DNA from: Bordetella parapertussis
GTDB lineage: Bacteria; Pseudomonadota; Gammaproteobacteria; Burkholderiales; Burkholderiaceae_B
Direction of reading: 5' to 3'
Length of the DNA stretch: 33,278 nucleotides
NCBI GenBank assembly: GCA_945897365.1
Contig: CAMDFD010000025.1
Location: 1 to 33,278, forward strand
Below are positions 7,419-15,706 of the stretch, one piece after another. The notes under the pieces are model-generated. The model was not told the DNA's origin, did no database searches, and saw nothing but the letters and a program-made list of their open reading frames with translations. Numbering within the stretch: the stretch's first letter is position 1; each line of letters opens with the position of its first letter. Made by a program: the position numbers and the translations under genes.

Positions 7419-9227
7419 TTAAAGGAAAGCCTCGGTGCGGTGCAACAACCAAGCCAAAGCTGGGCCACTCACTTTAGGTGCCAAACGGCTACGAACCTCG
7501 GCGTGATAAGCGTTGAGCCAGTCGACTTCGTCTTGTCTGAGCTGGTCTCGCTGCACGCAACGGGTGTCGATAGGACACAAGGTCAGAGTTTCAAACTCCA
7601 AAAACTCACCGAACTCGGAGGTTCCGGCTGACACATTGCACACCAGGTTTTCGATCCGAATCCCCCAACGACCCGGACGATAAAGCCCTGGCTCGTTCGA
7701 AGTGATCATTCCTGGCTGCATGGCGGTCTGTGGTCCGGGTGCTGCACGATATGAGATCACTTGCGGCCCCTCATGCACATTGAGGTAGTACCCGACCCCA
7801 TGCCCTGTTCCATGCCCGTACTCTGCGAGCCTCGCCCATAAGGGCGCGCGAGCCACAGCATCTATCATGGGCGATGCCACGCCGCGCGGGAACTTGAGCT
7901 TGGACAGAGCGATCATGGCTTGTAAAACAGCCGTGTAGTCGTCTTTCTGGGCTGCGCTTGGTTGCCCCACGGGCACCACACGCGTGATGTCTGTGGTTCC
8001 GCCAACATACTGACCCCCTGAGTCAATCAAAAGCAGCCCGTCTCCCGCAATCTGGGCAAAAGACTCGGGGGTGGCCCGGTAATGCGGCATAGCGCCGTTG
8101 GCGTTGTAGGCCGCAATTGTGCCAAAACTCCGCGACACAAACCCCGGTTGCCGGCTGCGCAGCGCCAGTAATTGTTCATCGATCATGAGTTCATTGAGGG
8201 GCGAGGTCTCGCAACATGCGATCGCGTCTTCTAGCCAAGCAAAAAATGCACACAGTGCGACACCATCATCCTCCATCACACGCCTCACGTGACCGAGTTC
8301 AAATGCCGTTTTCTGTGATTTGAAAAAAGTGCTTGGATTGATCGCCCGCACCAACTGGCAAGACACGCGATCAACCAAGGCGCAGGTCGTGCGGGCAGGG
8401 TCAAACAACAAATGCGCACTTGCCTCAAGCTCGGACAGTGCCTGAGCCGCCTCTTGATAAGGCCGAACCTCAATCCTTTGCTGCGCCAGCGTCTGCGTCA
8501 GTGTTGCATCGATTTTTTCTGGTAACACAAAGAGAAAGACCCGATCAGGCCCGACCAACACATGCGCCAGAAAAACCGGATTAAAACTAACGTCTGCACC
8601 GCGCAAATTCAGTAACCAGGCAATATCGTCTAGGGTTGAAACGAGATGCCATTGTGCACCGCGCTCAACCATCTCAGCACGGACCCGCGCGAGCTTTTCC
8701 TGTCTCGACTGACCCGCGATACTCACGGACAACTCGCGCACCGCCGCAGTCGGCAAGGCAGGACGATCATGCCAACATTGTCCAGGCAGATCCAAAGACA
8801 AATTAAGCCTGACCGAACGTGATGCAAGCTGCTCTTGTAAGGATTCACGCGCGGCTAAGCCTAGCGCGCGACTATCTACCGCAACAATACCCCCATGAGG
8901 GACGTGCGCGCCAAGCCAAGCGGCATGCGCAGGATCAGTCGCAACGCCGATTTTCATCAAGGTCACACCCGAACCCACCAATTCCGTCTCGGCCTGAACC
9001 CAATAACGACTATCCACCCAAATCCCAGCAAAATCCTGTGTCACGACGACCGTACCGACAGAACCCGTAAAGCCGGTCAGCCAGCGCCTGATCTGCCAGT
9101 ATGCAGGGAGGTATTCGGAGAGATGCGGATCCGCAGAGGGGATCAGACAGGCATCGATACTGGCCTGTCGCATCGCATCGCGCAAAGCGGATAAAGGGTT
9201 GCCCTGCGAATGCGTAGATGCAGTCAT
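7419..9227 (-). CDS. Xaa-Pro aminopeptidase, three-domain M24B (aminopeptidase P)
   Basis: A 602-residue, cytoplasm-type (no signal peptide) aminopeptidase P that removes the N-terminal residue ahead of proline. Two creatinase-like N-terminal domains (about 10-170 and 175-310) precede the pita-bread catalytic domain. All five metal ligands are visible: D402 in LLIDSGG, D413 in TTDITR, H476 in GHGTGHGVG, E512 in SNEPGLY and E526 in RIENLV. The length matches the eukaryote-like long form also found in many proteobacteria, not the 440-residue E. coli PepP. It starts 9 bp after the scoB stop with only a weak ribosome site, so it is probably the last gene of a scoA-scoB operon. Confidence 0.93.
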   Translation of the reverse strand: MTASTHSQGNPLSALRDAMRQASIDACLIPSADPHLSEYLPAYWQIRRWLTGFTGSVGTVVVTQDFAGIWVDSRYWVQAETELVGSGVTLMKIGVATDPAHAAWLGAHVPHGGIVAVDSRALGLAARESLQEQLASRSVRLNLSLDLPGQCWHDRPALPTAAVRELSVSIAGQSRQEKLARVRAEMVERGAQWHLVSTLDDIAWLLNLRGADVSFNPVFLAHVLVGPDRVFLFVLPEKIDATLTQTLAQQRIEVRPYQEAAQALSELEASAHLLFDPARTTCALVDRVSCQLVRAINPSTFFKSQKTAFELGHVRRVMEDDGVALCAFFAWLEDAIACCETSPLNELMIDEQLLALRSRQPGFVSRSFGTIAAYNANGAMPHYRATPESFAQIAGDGLLLIDSGGQYVGGTTDITRVVPVGQPSAAQKDDYTAVLQAMIALSKLKFPRGVASPMIDAVARAPLWARLAEYGHGTGHGVGYYLNVHEGPQVISYRAAPGPQTAMQPGMITSNEPGLYRPGRWGIRIENLVCNVSAGTSEFGEFLEFETLTLCPIDTRCVQRDQLRQDEVDWLNAYHAEVRSRLAPKVSGPALAWLLHRTEAFL

Positions 9228-9236
9228 AACGCCGGC

Positions 9237-9893
9237 TTACCCTTTACACGTCGAGACATCGAGTTTGGCGGAGGTCTTGGACTTGATCTCATCAACGGTC
9301 ACGCCTGGTGCGAGTTCAAGTAGCTTGAGGCCCTTGGGTGTCACCTCCATCACGCCTAGGTCGGTGATCACCATGTCGATCACACCCACGCCAGTCAGTG
9401 GCAAGGTGCACTTGGGCAACAGCTTCAAATCAGTCGTACCGTCTTTTTTGTGCGCAACATGCTCCATCAGCACAATCACGCGGCCAACGCCCGCGACCAA
9501 GTCCATCGCACCACCCATGCCCTTGACCATTTTGCCGGGAATCATCCAATTCGCCAGATCGCCGGTCTCAGAAACTTGCATCGCACCCAAGATCGCGAGA
9601 TTGATCTTACCGGCGCGAATCATGCCAAAAGAATCGGCCGAAGAAAAAATCGCAGAGCCAGGCAACGTTGTCACCGTTTGCTTACCTGCATTAATCAAAT
9701 CAGGATCCACTTCACTGTCAAGCGGATGAGGCCCAATCCCAAGCAAACCATTTTCCGACTGCAGCCAGACTTCCATATCGTCTGGCACATGATTGGCCAC
9801 CATGGTGGGCAAGCCGATTCCCAAGTTGACGTAAAAACCGTCTTTTAATTCGCGCGCTGCACGCGCAGCCATTTCATCACGAGTCCATGCCAT
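9237..9893 (-). CDS. scoB: 3-oxoacid CoA-transferase, subunit B
   Basis: A 218-residue beta subunit of a family I CoA transferase, which moves CoA from succinyl-CoA to acetoacetate or a related 3-oxo acid. The catalytic glutamate is E47 in the signature LQSENGLLG, the residue that forms the covalent CoA thioester. GIGLPTMVANHVP (about 25-37) and the glycine-rich segment KGMGGAMDLVAG are typical. PcaJ and AtoA are close homologues, so the substrate could be 3-oxoadipate; without a pca cluster nearby the acetoacetate enzyme is the better guess. Its ATG follows scoA by 11 bp, with a strong AAGGAG site formed partly by the scoA stop codon. Confidence 0.93.
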   Translation of the reverse strand: MAWTRDEMAARAARELKDGFYVNLGIGLPTMVANHVPDDMEVWLQSENGLLGIGPHPLDSEVDPDLINAGKQTVTTLPGSAIFSSADSFGMIRAGKINLAILGAMQVSETGDLANWMIPGKMVKGMGGAMDLVAGVGRVIVLMEHVAHKKDGTTDLKLLPKCTLPLTGVGVIDMVITDLGVMEVTPKGLKLLELAPGVTVDEIKSKTSAKLDVSTCKG

Positions 9894-9904
9894 GTTTATT
9901 CTCC

Positions 9905-10606
9905 TTAGCTCGCCGCGCGAACAATACGTTGCTCAATACGCTTTTCAGGCGTTGCATTGATCACAATGCGATGCACGTAAATGCCGGGTAAATGAATATT
10001 TGCAGGTTCGAGTTCGCCGTTCTCGACGATACGTTCGACCTCGACGACAGTGAGTTTTCCAGCCATGGCGACCGGCGGATTAAAGTTGCGCGCGGTCTTG
10101 CTAAACATCAGGTTGCCGCTGCGGTCTGCCACTTCGGCTTTGACCAAGGAAACCTCGGGCACCAAGGCGCGCTCCATGATGTACGTCTGTCCGTCAAACT
10201 CGCGGACCTCTTTACCCTCCGCGACGATCGTACCGACGCCGGTTTTAGTAAAAAAAGCAGGGATTCCAGAGCCGCCTGCGCGCAAGCGCTCTGCCAGCGT
10301 ACCCTGTGGTGTGAACTCAAGTTCAAGCTCACCTGCCAGGTACTGACGCTCAAATTCTTTGTTTTCGCCCACGTAAGAAGCGATCATGCGGCGAACCTGA
10401 CGAGATTCGAGCAAAACCCCTAGACCAAAGCCATCCACACCCGCGTTATTACTGATACAGGTTAAATTTTGGACCCCGAGATCCTTGACGGCGGCGATCA
10501 AGGCCTCAGGAATCCCGCACAGCCCAAAACCACCTACAGCAATGGTCTGGCCATCTTTCAAAATACCGGTCAGCGCGTCTTTCGCGCTCGGATACAGCTT
10601 GTTCAT
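9905..10606 (-). CDS. scoA: 3-oxoacid CoA-transferase, subunit A
   Basis: A 233-residue alpha subunit that pairs with the downstream scoB product to make the active CoA transferase. The glycine-rich CoA-binding motif IAVGGFGLCGIPEALI (about 22-37), the SNNAG box and the GGSGIPAFFTKTGVGT segment are the family signatures. An AGGAG site precedes the ATG by about 9 nt. The scoA stop TAA is embedded in the scoB ribosome site (TAAGGAG), which ties translation of the two subunits together and fits their 1:1 stoichiometry. Confidence 0.94.
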   Translation of the reverse strand: MNKLYPSAKDALTGILKDGQTIAVGGFGLCGIPEALIAAVKDLGVQNLTCISNNAGVDGFGLGVLLESRQVRRMIASYVGENKEFERQYLAGELELEFTPQGTLAERLRAGGSGIPAFFTKTGVGTIVAEGKEVREFDGQTYIMERALVPEVSLVKAEVADRSGNLMFSKTARNFNPPVAMAGKLTVVEVERIVENGELEPANIHLPGIYVHRIVINATPEKRIEQRIVRAAS

Positions 10607-10639
10607 CAGAACGACTCCTAGAAGGTCACCTAAAGTTGA

Positions 10640-11101
10640 TTATCGACGATTTATGCTGCTTGCCAACGCTTTCAAGACCTCTTCAGGCCAAGGGTGCGCG
10701 CGGTTTAACTCAAAATCCATCCAAACCATGATCGACTTACCCTGGGCGCAGAGCTCAAGCCCATCGGCATGTATGACGGACAGGTCCACAGCATGTTCCA
10801 TGCTGGAGCGACCAATGCGCTCCACGCGATGGCTCACCCGAATCAAAGCAGGATACGTAATTGGTTTTTTAAAATCACAAGCGCAATGCACCACGACAGG
10901 ACTAAACCGAGCGCTTTGTTGAACCTTGCCCTCGTAGAACATCCTAATTCGCCCCTCTTCCATATAGCGAAAATAATTGGCGTTGTTAAGATGATTAAGC
11001 GCATCGGCGTCTGCCCAGCGCATCGGCAGGTCAAAATCAAAAATATCGCCCACCTCGAGCGAACGGCTCAATCCATCGGGATGCACCAAAGTCTTCTCCA
11101 T
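10640..11101 (-). CDS. Acyl-CoA thioesterase, 4HBT hot-dog family
   Basis: A 153-residue single-domain hot-dog thioesterase. The segment LPMRWADADALNHLNNANYFRYMEEGR contains the 4HBT signature: the catalytic-type Asp in WADADALNH, followed by a helix with a conserved Glu. The central strand FSPVVVHCACDFKKPI is also typical. Such enzymes hydrolyse short or medium acyl-CoA or 4-hydroxybenzoyl-CoA; the substrate is not predictable here. The start at 11101 (MEKTLVHPDG) fits family length, but its ribosome site is weak, and an in-frame start at 11194 would add 31 residues. It is divergent from the ETF-QO gene with a gap of about 115 bp. Confidence 0.85.
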   Translation of the reverse strand: MEKTLVHPDGLSRSLEVGDIFDFDLPMRWADADALNHLNNANYFRYMEEGRIRMFYEGKVQQSARFSPVVVHCACDFKKPITYPALIRVSHRVERIGRSSMEHAVDLSVIHADGLELCAQGKSIMVWMDFELNRAHPWPEEVLKALASSINRR

Positions 11102-11216
11102 CAAAACAGCGAAAGGGTGCGTTCGTGCCTTTGCAAGACTGGCAGCCCTGAAACGCCTCACGCGTGCAATACAATCCTTACAGTCAAACATCATACTTGG
11201 AAGCAGGGAGACTCTC

Positions 11217-12863
11217 ATGTCCGAACGTGAATCGATGGAATACGACGTTGTCGTCGTGGGTGGCGGTCCTGGTGGACTGGCGACAGCCATCCGACTTAAA
11301 CAGCTTGCTGTTGAGCGCAATCACGAGATTTCCGTGTGTGTGCTCGAAAAGGGTAGCGAAATTGGTGCCCACATCTTATCCGGCGCCATTATGGACCCCA
11401 AGGCACTGACAGAGTTGCTTCCGGACTGGAAAGCCATGGGTGCGCCACTCAATACGGCTGTCACCGAAGACGAGTTCCTGTTTTTGTCCTCCACAGGATC
11501 ACAAAAAACGCCAAACTGGCTGCTGCCAGAGTGTTTTCAAAACCACGGTAACTACATCGTCAGTCTAGGCAGCGTCGCCCGCTGGATGGGCGAGCAAGCC
11601 GAAGCCCTTGGCGTCGAAATCTTCCCCGGCTTTGCCGCGGCCGAGGTCCTGTATGACGACAAAGGAGCGGTGCGAGGCGTCGCGACCGGCGATATGGGCG
11701 TGGGTCGCGATGGTCAACCCACTGACCAATATCAGCCTGGCATGGAGCTCCATGCCAAATACACGATCTTCGCCGAAGGCGCGCGCGGTCAGCTCGGCCG
11801 CCAGCTGATCGAAAAATTCAAGCTTGACCAGAACCGTGACCCGCAAAGCTATGGGATTGGTATCAAAGAATTATGGGAAGTCGAACCCTCCAAGTCACGC
11901 CCGGGCCTAGTGGTGCATACCGCCGGCTGGCCGCTGGATGCAGACACCTATGGCGGTTCCTTCCTGTATCACCTCAAGGACAATCTGGTCGCAGTCGGCA
12001 TGGTGGTCGGTCTGGACTATGCCAACCCTTGGATTTCGCCCTTTGAGGAATTCCAGCGTTATAAAACACACCCTGCCATCCGCGGCACCTTCGAAGGGGG
12101 CAAACGCATCGCCTATGGCGCGCGCGCCATTACCGCAGGTGGTTTATTGTCCTTGCCCAAGCTGGTGTTCCCTGGTGGCGCACTGGTCGGCTGCGAAGCA
12201 GGTTTCCTGAATGCGTCACGCATCAAAGGCAGTCACGCCGCGATCAAGTCCGGCATGATGGCCGCCGAAGCCGCCTTTGACGCCTTGGTCGCCCAGCGCA
12301 GCCACGACGAGCTACCCGCCTACCCAGCCGCGTTTGAGAACTCATGGCTGCATACAGAGCTCAACAAGGCTCGCAACTTTAAGCAGTGGTTCAAAAAAGG
12401 ACGTTCGATTGGCACGTTGATGACGGGTATCGAACAATGGCTGCTCAAGGGCAACATGCCCTGGACGATCCATCGCGACAAGCCTGACCACGCCTGCCTC
12501 AAGCCTGCCGCCGACTGCGTCAAGATCGACTATCCAAAACCCGATGGTGTGCTGACCTTCGATCGCTTGAGCTCGGTGTTTATCTCCAACACCAATCACG
12601 AGGAAAATCAGCCGATTCATTTGACGCTCAAAGATGCATCAGTTCCTGTGTCCATCAACTTGACTAAGTTTGCGGGTCCAGAGGCACGCTACTGCCCAGC
12701 AGGTGTTTACGAATACGTCAAGGATGACCAGGGCGCGGATCGTTTGCAAATCAATGCGCAAAATTGCGTACATTGCAAAACCTGCGATATTAAGGACCCC
12801 ACACAAAACATCGTCTGGATCACACCACAAGGTGGTGAGGGTCCGGTTTACACCGGCATGTAA
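11217..12863 (+). CDS. etfD: Electron transfer flavoprotein-ubiquinone oxidoreductase (ETF-QO)
   Basis: A 548-residue membrane-associated flavoprotein that passes electrons from reduced ETF (from acyl-CoA dehydrogenases) to ubiquinone. The FAD dinucleotide-binding motif VVVVGGGPGGLATAIRL lies at about residues 11-27. The C-terminal [4Fe-4S] domain has Cys493 (CPAGVYEY), Cys517, Cys520 and Cys523 (NCVHCKTCDIKDP), the expected four ligands. GGGG-poor gaps or frameshifts are absent and length matches the family. A GGGAG site precedes the ATG. The ETF subunit genes etfA/etfB are not in the window. The cupin and esterase genes follow closely on the same strand. The symbol etfD is one of several used for this enzyme. 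Confidence 0.96.
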   Translation: MSERESMEYDVVVVGGGPGGLATAIRLKQLAVERNHEISVCVLEKGSEIGAHILSGAIMDPKALTELLPDWKAMGAPLNTAVTEDEFLFLSSTGSQKTPNWLLPECFQNHGNYIVSLGSVARWMGEQAEALGVEIFPGFAAAEVLYDDKGAVRGVATGDMGVGRDGQPTDQYQPGMELHAKYTIFAEGARGQLGRQLIEKFKLDQNRDPQSYGIGIKELWEVEPSKSRPGLVVHTAGWPLDADTYGGSFLYHLKDNLVAVGMVVGLDYANPWISPFEEFQRYKTHPAIRGTFEGGKRIAYGARAITAGGLLSLPKLVFPGGALVGCEAGFLNASRIKGSHAAIKSGMMAAEAAFDALVAQRSHDELPAYPAAFENSWLHTELNKARNFKQWFKKGRSIGTLMTGIEQWLLKGNMPWTIHRDKPDHACLKPAADCVKIDYPKPDGVLTFDRLSSVFISNTNHEENQPIHLTLKDASVPVSINLTKFAGPEARYCPAGVYEYVKDDQGADRLQINAQNCVHCKTCDIKDPTQNIVWITPQGGEGPVYTGM

Positions 12864-12884
12864 TTTCCACAGGAAACAAAGATC

Positions 12885-13172
12885 ATGACAACACGTCCTC
12901 AAGCTACACCCACCACACAGATCGATAACGACCGCGTGATCGTCACTGAGTGGCGCTTCGCTCCCGGTGCCGAGACAGGCTGGCACACCCATGGCCACGA
13001 TTATGTGGTGGTCCCCACGACCAACGGCCTGCTTCATCTCGAAACACCTGACGGTCTCAAAGAGTTTCCCTTGGTGCTTGGCAATTCCTATACCCGTGGC
13101 GCCGGCGTCAATCACAACGTGATCAACGCCAGCGACCATGAAGTTGTCTTTGTCGAGATCGAGATACGCTAA
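12885..13172 (+). CDS. Small cupin-domain protein
   Basis: A 95-residue single cupin barrel. Cupin motif 1 reads about residues 27-45 with GWHTHGHDYVVV, giving the HxHxH metal-binding set; motif 2 is weaker (RGAGVNHNVINAS), with a His at the expected place. Such one-domain cupins are usually metal-binding isomerases, dioxygenase-like or sensor proteins; no substrate can be assigned. An AGGAAAC ribosome site precedes the ATG, which is 21 bp after the ETF-QO stop, so it is probably cotranscribed with it. Confidence 0.85.
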   Translation: MTTRPQATPTTQIDNDRVIVTEWRFAPGAETGWHTHGHDYVVVPTTNGLLHLETPDGLKEFPLVLGNSYTRGAGVNHNVINASDHEVVFVEIEIR

Positions 13173-13205
13173 ATTTCTCTCAACCCCTTTTTCGGAAACA
13201 ATGAC

Positions 13206-14141
13206 ATGCTCGATCCACAAGCTAAGGCCCTGATTGATCTAGTGATTGAAAAAGGGATTCCCCCGGTTCACACAACCGAGCCTGTACAAGCTCGGATTTT
13301 CTACGCCGAGCGACGCTTTTTTAGCCAGCCCGATGCGCCAGAGGTTGCGCAGGCACTGGATATCCACTTTCCCGGTCCAGCGAGTACGATCACCTTGCGC
13401 CACTATCGGCCACTAGGCTCGGCGGCGACGGCAAGTTTGCCTGCACTGGTTTATTACCATGGTGGCGGCCATGTGATCGGTGATCTCGAGACACATGATG
13501 TGCTCTGTCGCACACTCTCCAATCAAGCTCAATGCGCAGTATTTTCCGTCGATTATCGACTCGCTCCCGAGCACATTTTTCCTGCTGCCGCAGACGACTG
13601 TATCGCCGCTACAAAATGGGTGCACGCCAACGCTTCTTTGCTCAAGATCGATGCCGAGCGGATTGCGATCGGTGGCGATAGCGCAGGTGGCCAGCTCGCG
13701 GCGGTCGTCGCCTTGGCACTCAAGCAAGACGGTACCTTTAAACCTGTTTTACAACTGTTGATCTACCCGGTTACCGATGCGAGCTGCGAGCGCGAATCGA
13801 TGCGCACCAATGGCCAGGGTTACTTGCTCACCCGAGATTCAATGCATTACTTTTATGGGCATTACATGCCTGAGACATGGATGCGCCAAGACTGGCGCGC
13901 CTCGCCCATGTTGGCCAAAGACCATACAGGCTTGCCACCCGCGTTTGTCCTCACGGCAGGCTACGATCCTTTGCGAGATGAGGGCTACGCCTATGCCGAC
14001 AAATTATCGACAGCAGGCGTGCCGACGCAATACATTTGCTTTGAGCGACAGATACATGGTTTCGTACCACTGGGTCGGATCCTCGACGAGGCCAACACGG
14101 CTGTCAAACTCTGCGCGCAGGCCCTGCGCGACCGGTTCTGA
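13206..14141 (+). CDS. Alpha/beta hydrolase, hormone-sensitive-lipase (GDXG) esterase family
   Basis: A 311-residue esterase of bacterial lipolytic family IV. The oxyanion motif HGGG is at 85-88, the nucleophile Ser159 is in GGDSAGG, and the triad is completed by Asp254 (GYDPLRDEG) and His284 (QIHGFVPLG). No signal peptide is seen, so it should act in the cytoplasm on short-chain esters. It follows the cupin gene by 33 bp and ends just before the bidirectional terminator at 14151-14180, so it is the last gene of the ETF-QO transcript. Confidence 0.93.
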   Translation: MLDPQAKALIDLVIEKGIPPVHTTEPVQARIFYAERRFFSQPDAPEVAQALDIHFPGPASTITLRHYRPLGSAATASLPALVYYHGGGHVIGDLETHDVLCRTLSNQAQCAVFSVDYRLAPEHIFPAAADDCIAATKWVHANASLLKIDAERIAIGGDSAGGQLAAVVALALKQDGTFKPVLQLLIYPVTDASCERESMRTNGQGYLLTRDSMHYFYGHYMPETWMRQDWRASPMLAKDHTGLPPAFVLTAGYDPLRDEGYAYADKLSTAGVPTQYICFERQIHGFVPLGRILDEANTAVKLCAQALRDRF

Positions 14142-14150
14142 TTAACCAAA

Positions 14151-14180
14151 AAATTAGACAGCCCTCGGGTTGTCTAATTT
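14151..14180. terminator. Bidirectional intrinsic terminator between convergent genes
   Basis: AAATTAGACA (14151-14160) and TGTCTAATTT (14171-14180) are perfect inverted repeats, with two more C-G pairs inside. On the minus strand the hairpin is followed by a run of six T, so it should end the fumarylacetoacetate-hydrolase-family transcript well; for the plus-strand esterase the T run is within the stem. It sits between two convergent genes. Confidence 0.8.
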
Positions 14181-14198
14181 CTGTCTAGATTGAAAGAC

Positions 14199-15050
14199 TT
14201 ACTTTTTAAACGCAATCACCTCTTGACGCTGCTCGCCCAGACCCTGGATGCCCAGCGTCATGACGTCGCCCGCCTTGAGGTAACGCGGCTTGGGCTTAAC
14301 ACCCATGCCGACACCTGGAGGCGTGCCCGTCGTGATGATGTCACCTGGCATCAGGGTCATGAATTCACTGACATAGCTCACGATCGTGGCCACATCGAAA
14401 ATCATGGTCTGCGTGTTACCCGTCTGAAAACGCTTGCCATTCACATCGAGCCACATATCCAGCGTTTGCGGATCTTTGATTTCGTCAGTCGTGACCAACC
14501 AGGGACCAACGGGACCAAAGGTATCGCACCCCTTGCCCTTGTCCCAGGTGCCGCCTCGCTCGAGCTGATACTCACGCTCGGAGACGTCATTGACCAGGCA
14601 ATAGCCTGCAACGTATTTCAGGGCGTCTTTCTTGCTAACGTAACGTGCTTTTTTTCCGATCACAAATGCGAGTTCGACTTCCCAGTCTGACTTTTTAGAG
14701 TCTTTAGGCAACATCACTTTGTCATTTGGGCCCGACAAACTGGTATCGGCCTTAAAGAAAATGATGGGCTCTTTTGGACAGGGCATCCCGGCTTCGGCTG
14801 CGTGGTCTGAGTAGTTCAGACCGATCGCCAGAAATTTACCGACGTTGGCGATCGGCACGCCATAACGTGGCTTACCTTTGACCAGTGGCAATGTGCTCGT
14901 CTTGATTTTGGCGAGCTTGGCGAGTGCGGCTGAGGACAGCTGCTCGGTTGTGATATCTGACACCACACCAGACAAGTCGCGTAACTTGCCTTCTTTATCG
15001 ATCAGGCCAGGCTTTTCTTTGCCTTTCGCGCCATAACGTACGAGTTTCAT
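14199..15050 (-). CDS. Fumarylacetoacetate hydrolase family protein
   Basis: A 283-residue member of the FAH superfamily, with an N-terminal cap (1-65) and the catalytic domain (about 70-280). The divalent-metal ligands are visible as E124 and E126 in DWEVELAFVIG and D155 in LVNDVSERE; the GLNYSDHAAE segment (77-86) carries the catalytic-region His. Members cleave or decarboxylate acylpyruvates, ureidoglycolate, or 2-hydroxyhepta-2,4-diene-1,7-dioate; this one is of the FAHD1/UGL-like size but its substrate is not predictable. An AAGGAG site precedes the ATG. Confidence 0.92.
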   Translation of the reverse strand: MKLVRYGAKGKEKPGLIDKEGKLRDLSGVVSDITTEQLSSAALAKLAKIKTSTLPLVKGKPRYGVPIANVGKFLAIGLNYSDHAAEAGMPCPKEPIIFFKADTSLSGPNDKVMLPKDSKKSDWEVELAFVIGKKARYVSKKDALKYVAGYCLVNDVSEREYQLERGGTWDKGKGCDTFGPVGPWLVTTDEIKDPQTLDMWLDVNGKRFQTGNTQTMIFDVATIVSYVSEFMTLMPGDIITTGTPPGVGMGVKPKPRYLKAGDVMTLGIQGLGEQRQEVIAFKK

Positions 15051-15138
15051 TGCTTCTCCTTGGTTGATTGCTTTCGCAATTTAACAGCTAACGCGAAGGC
15101 AAATCAATCAACCAAGCAAAACCAACCCTTTCATACCG

Positions 15139-15597
15139 TCAGAAGTAGCGACCGCCCGCACCGATCACCACCGTGATTACACCGAGTACCAAGTTCGTTA
15201 GCATCAGCGAGCGAATTTGCCCGAGCGCTTGCGCGCCCAAGGGCCATTGCTTGTCAGCGACTGCAGCCTTGAGCTTTTTGAAAGGAAGAGCATAGATATA
15301 AACGAAAATCACAGTCATGATGACTGCGATGAACAACATGGCATGGACGTGACCACCGAGTTTGGCCTGTGCGCTCATCAGCGAAATCAGCCCAAAGCCT
15401 GTCACGAACAACACCAAGATGGAAACTTTCACCCAAATAAAAAATCGTTTAAAGACACCACACAAAAGCGTCAGACGCTCGGGAGGTTGCAACACATCCG
15501 CAGCGGTGGGACGTAAAGCACTATGCGCGAAAAACATTCCGCCTACCCAAATTAATGCGGCTAGCAAATGCAACACAATCAAAATCGCGATTGACAT
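15139..15597 (-). CDS. CopD-like four-helix integral membrane protein
   Basis: A 152-residue protein with about four transmembrane helices (residues 3-25, 49-72, 82-102 and 130-150). The start IAILIVLHLLAALIWVGGMFFAH is characteristic of the CopD / DUF2214-like membrane family, with His and Trp-Val-Gly-Gly placed as in heme- or copper-associated proteins. Its job is not established. A GGAG ribosome site precedes the ATG at 15597; an in-frame extension to 15636 lacks one. It stands alone between acs and the FAH-family gene, separated from acs by a terminator. Confidence 0.75.
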   Translation of the reverse strand: MSIAILIVLHLLAALIWVGGMFFAHSALRPTAADVLQPPERLTLLCGVFKRFFIWVKVSILVLFVTGFGLISLMSAQAKLGGHVHAMLFIAVIMTVIFVYIYALPFKKLKAAVADKQWPLGAQALGQIRSLMLTNLVLGVITVVIGAGGRYF

Positions 15598-15650
15598 GGT
15601 GATCTCCAAAATAAGTGGATGCAGTCTACCCTTCATTTGTATAACGCAAC

Positions 15651-15678
15651 AAAAAGGGCCTCATTCGAGACCCTTTAA
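15651..15678 (-). terminator. Intrinsic terminator downstream of acs
   Basis: AAAGGG (15653-15658) pairs with CCCTTT (15671-15676), and CTC/GAG continue the stem inside around an ATTC loop. Read on the minus strand the hairpin runs into five T, the expected form for ending the acs transcript 30 bp after its stop. Confidence 0.75.
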
Positions 15679-15706
15679 ACCTACACCTCATGTGGCTATT
15701 CGGTAT

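Noticed and set aside
11102..11320. N-terminal extension of the thioesterase
   Set aside because: The extended part has low-complexity Pro/Thr runs and overlaps the start of the divergent ETF-QO gene.
12639..13220. Minus-strand open frame of 193 codons across the ETF-QO/cupin junction
   Set aside because: It overlaps two well-supported plus-strand genes and their ribosome sites; composition is that of an antisense shadow.
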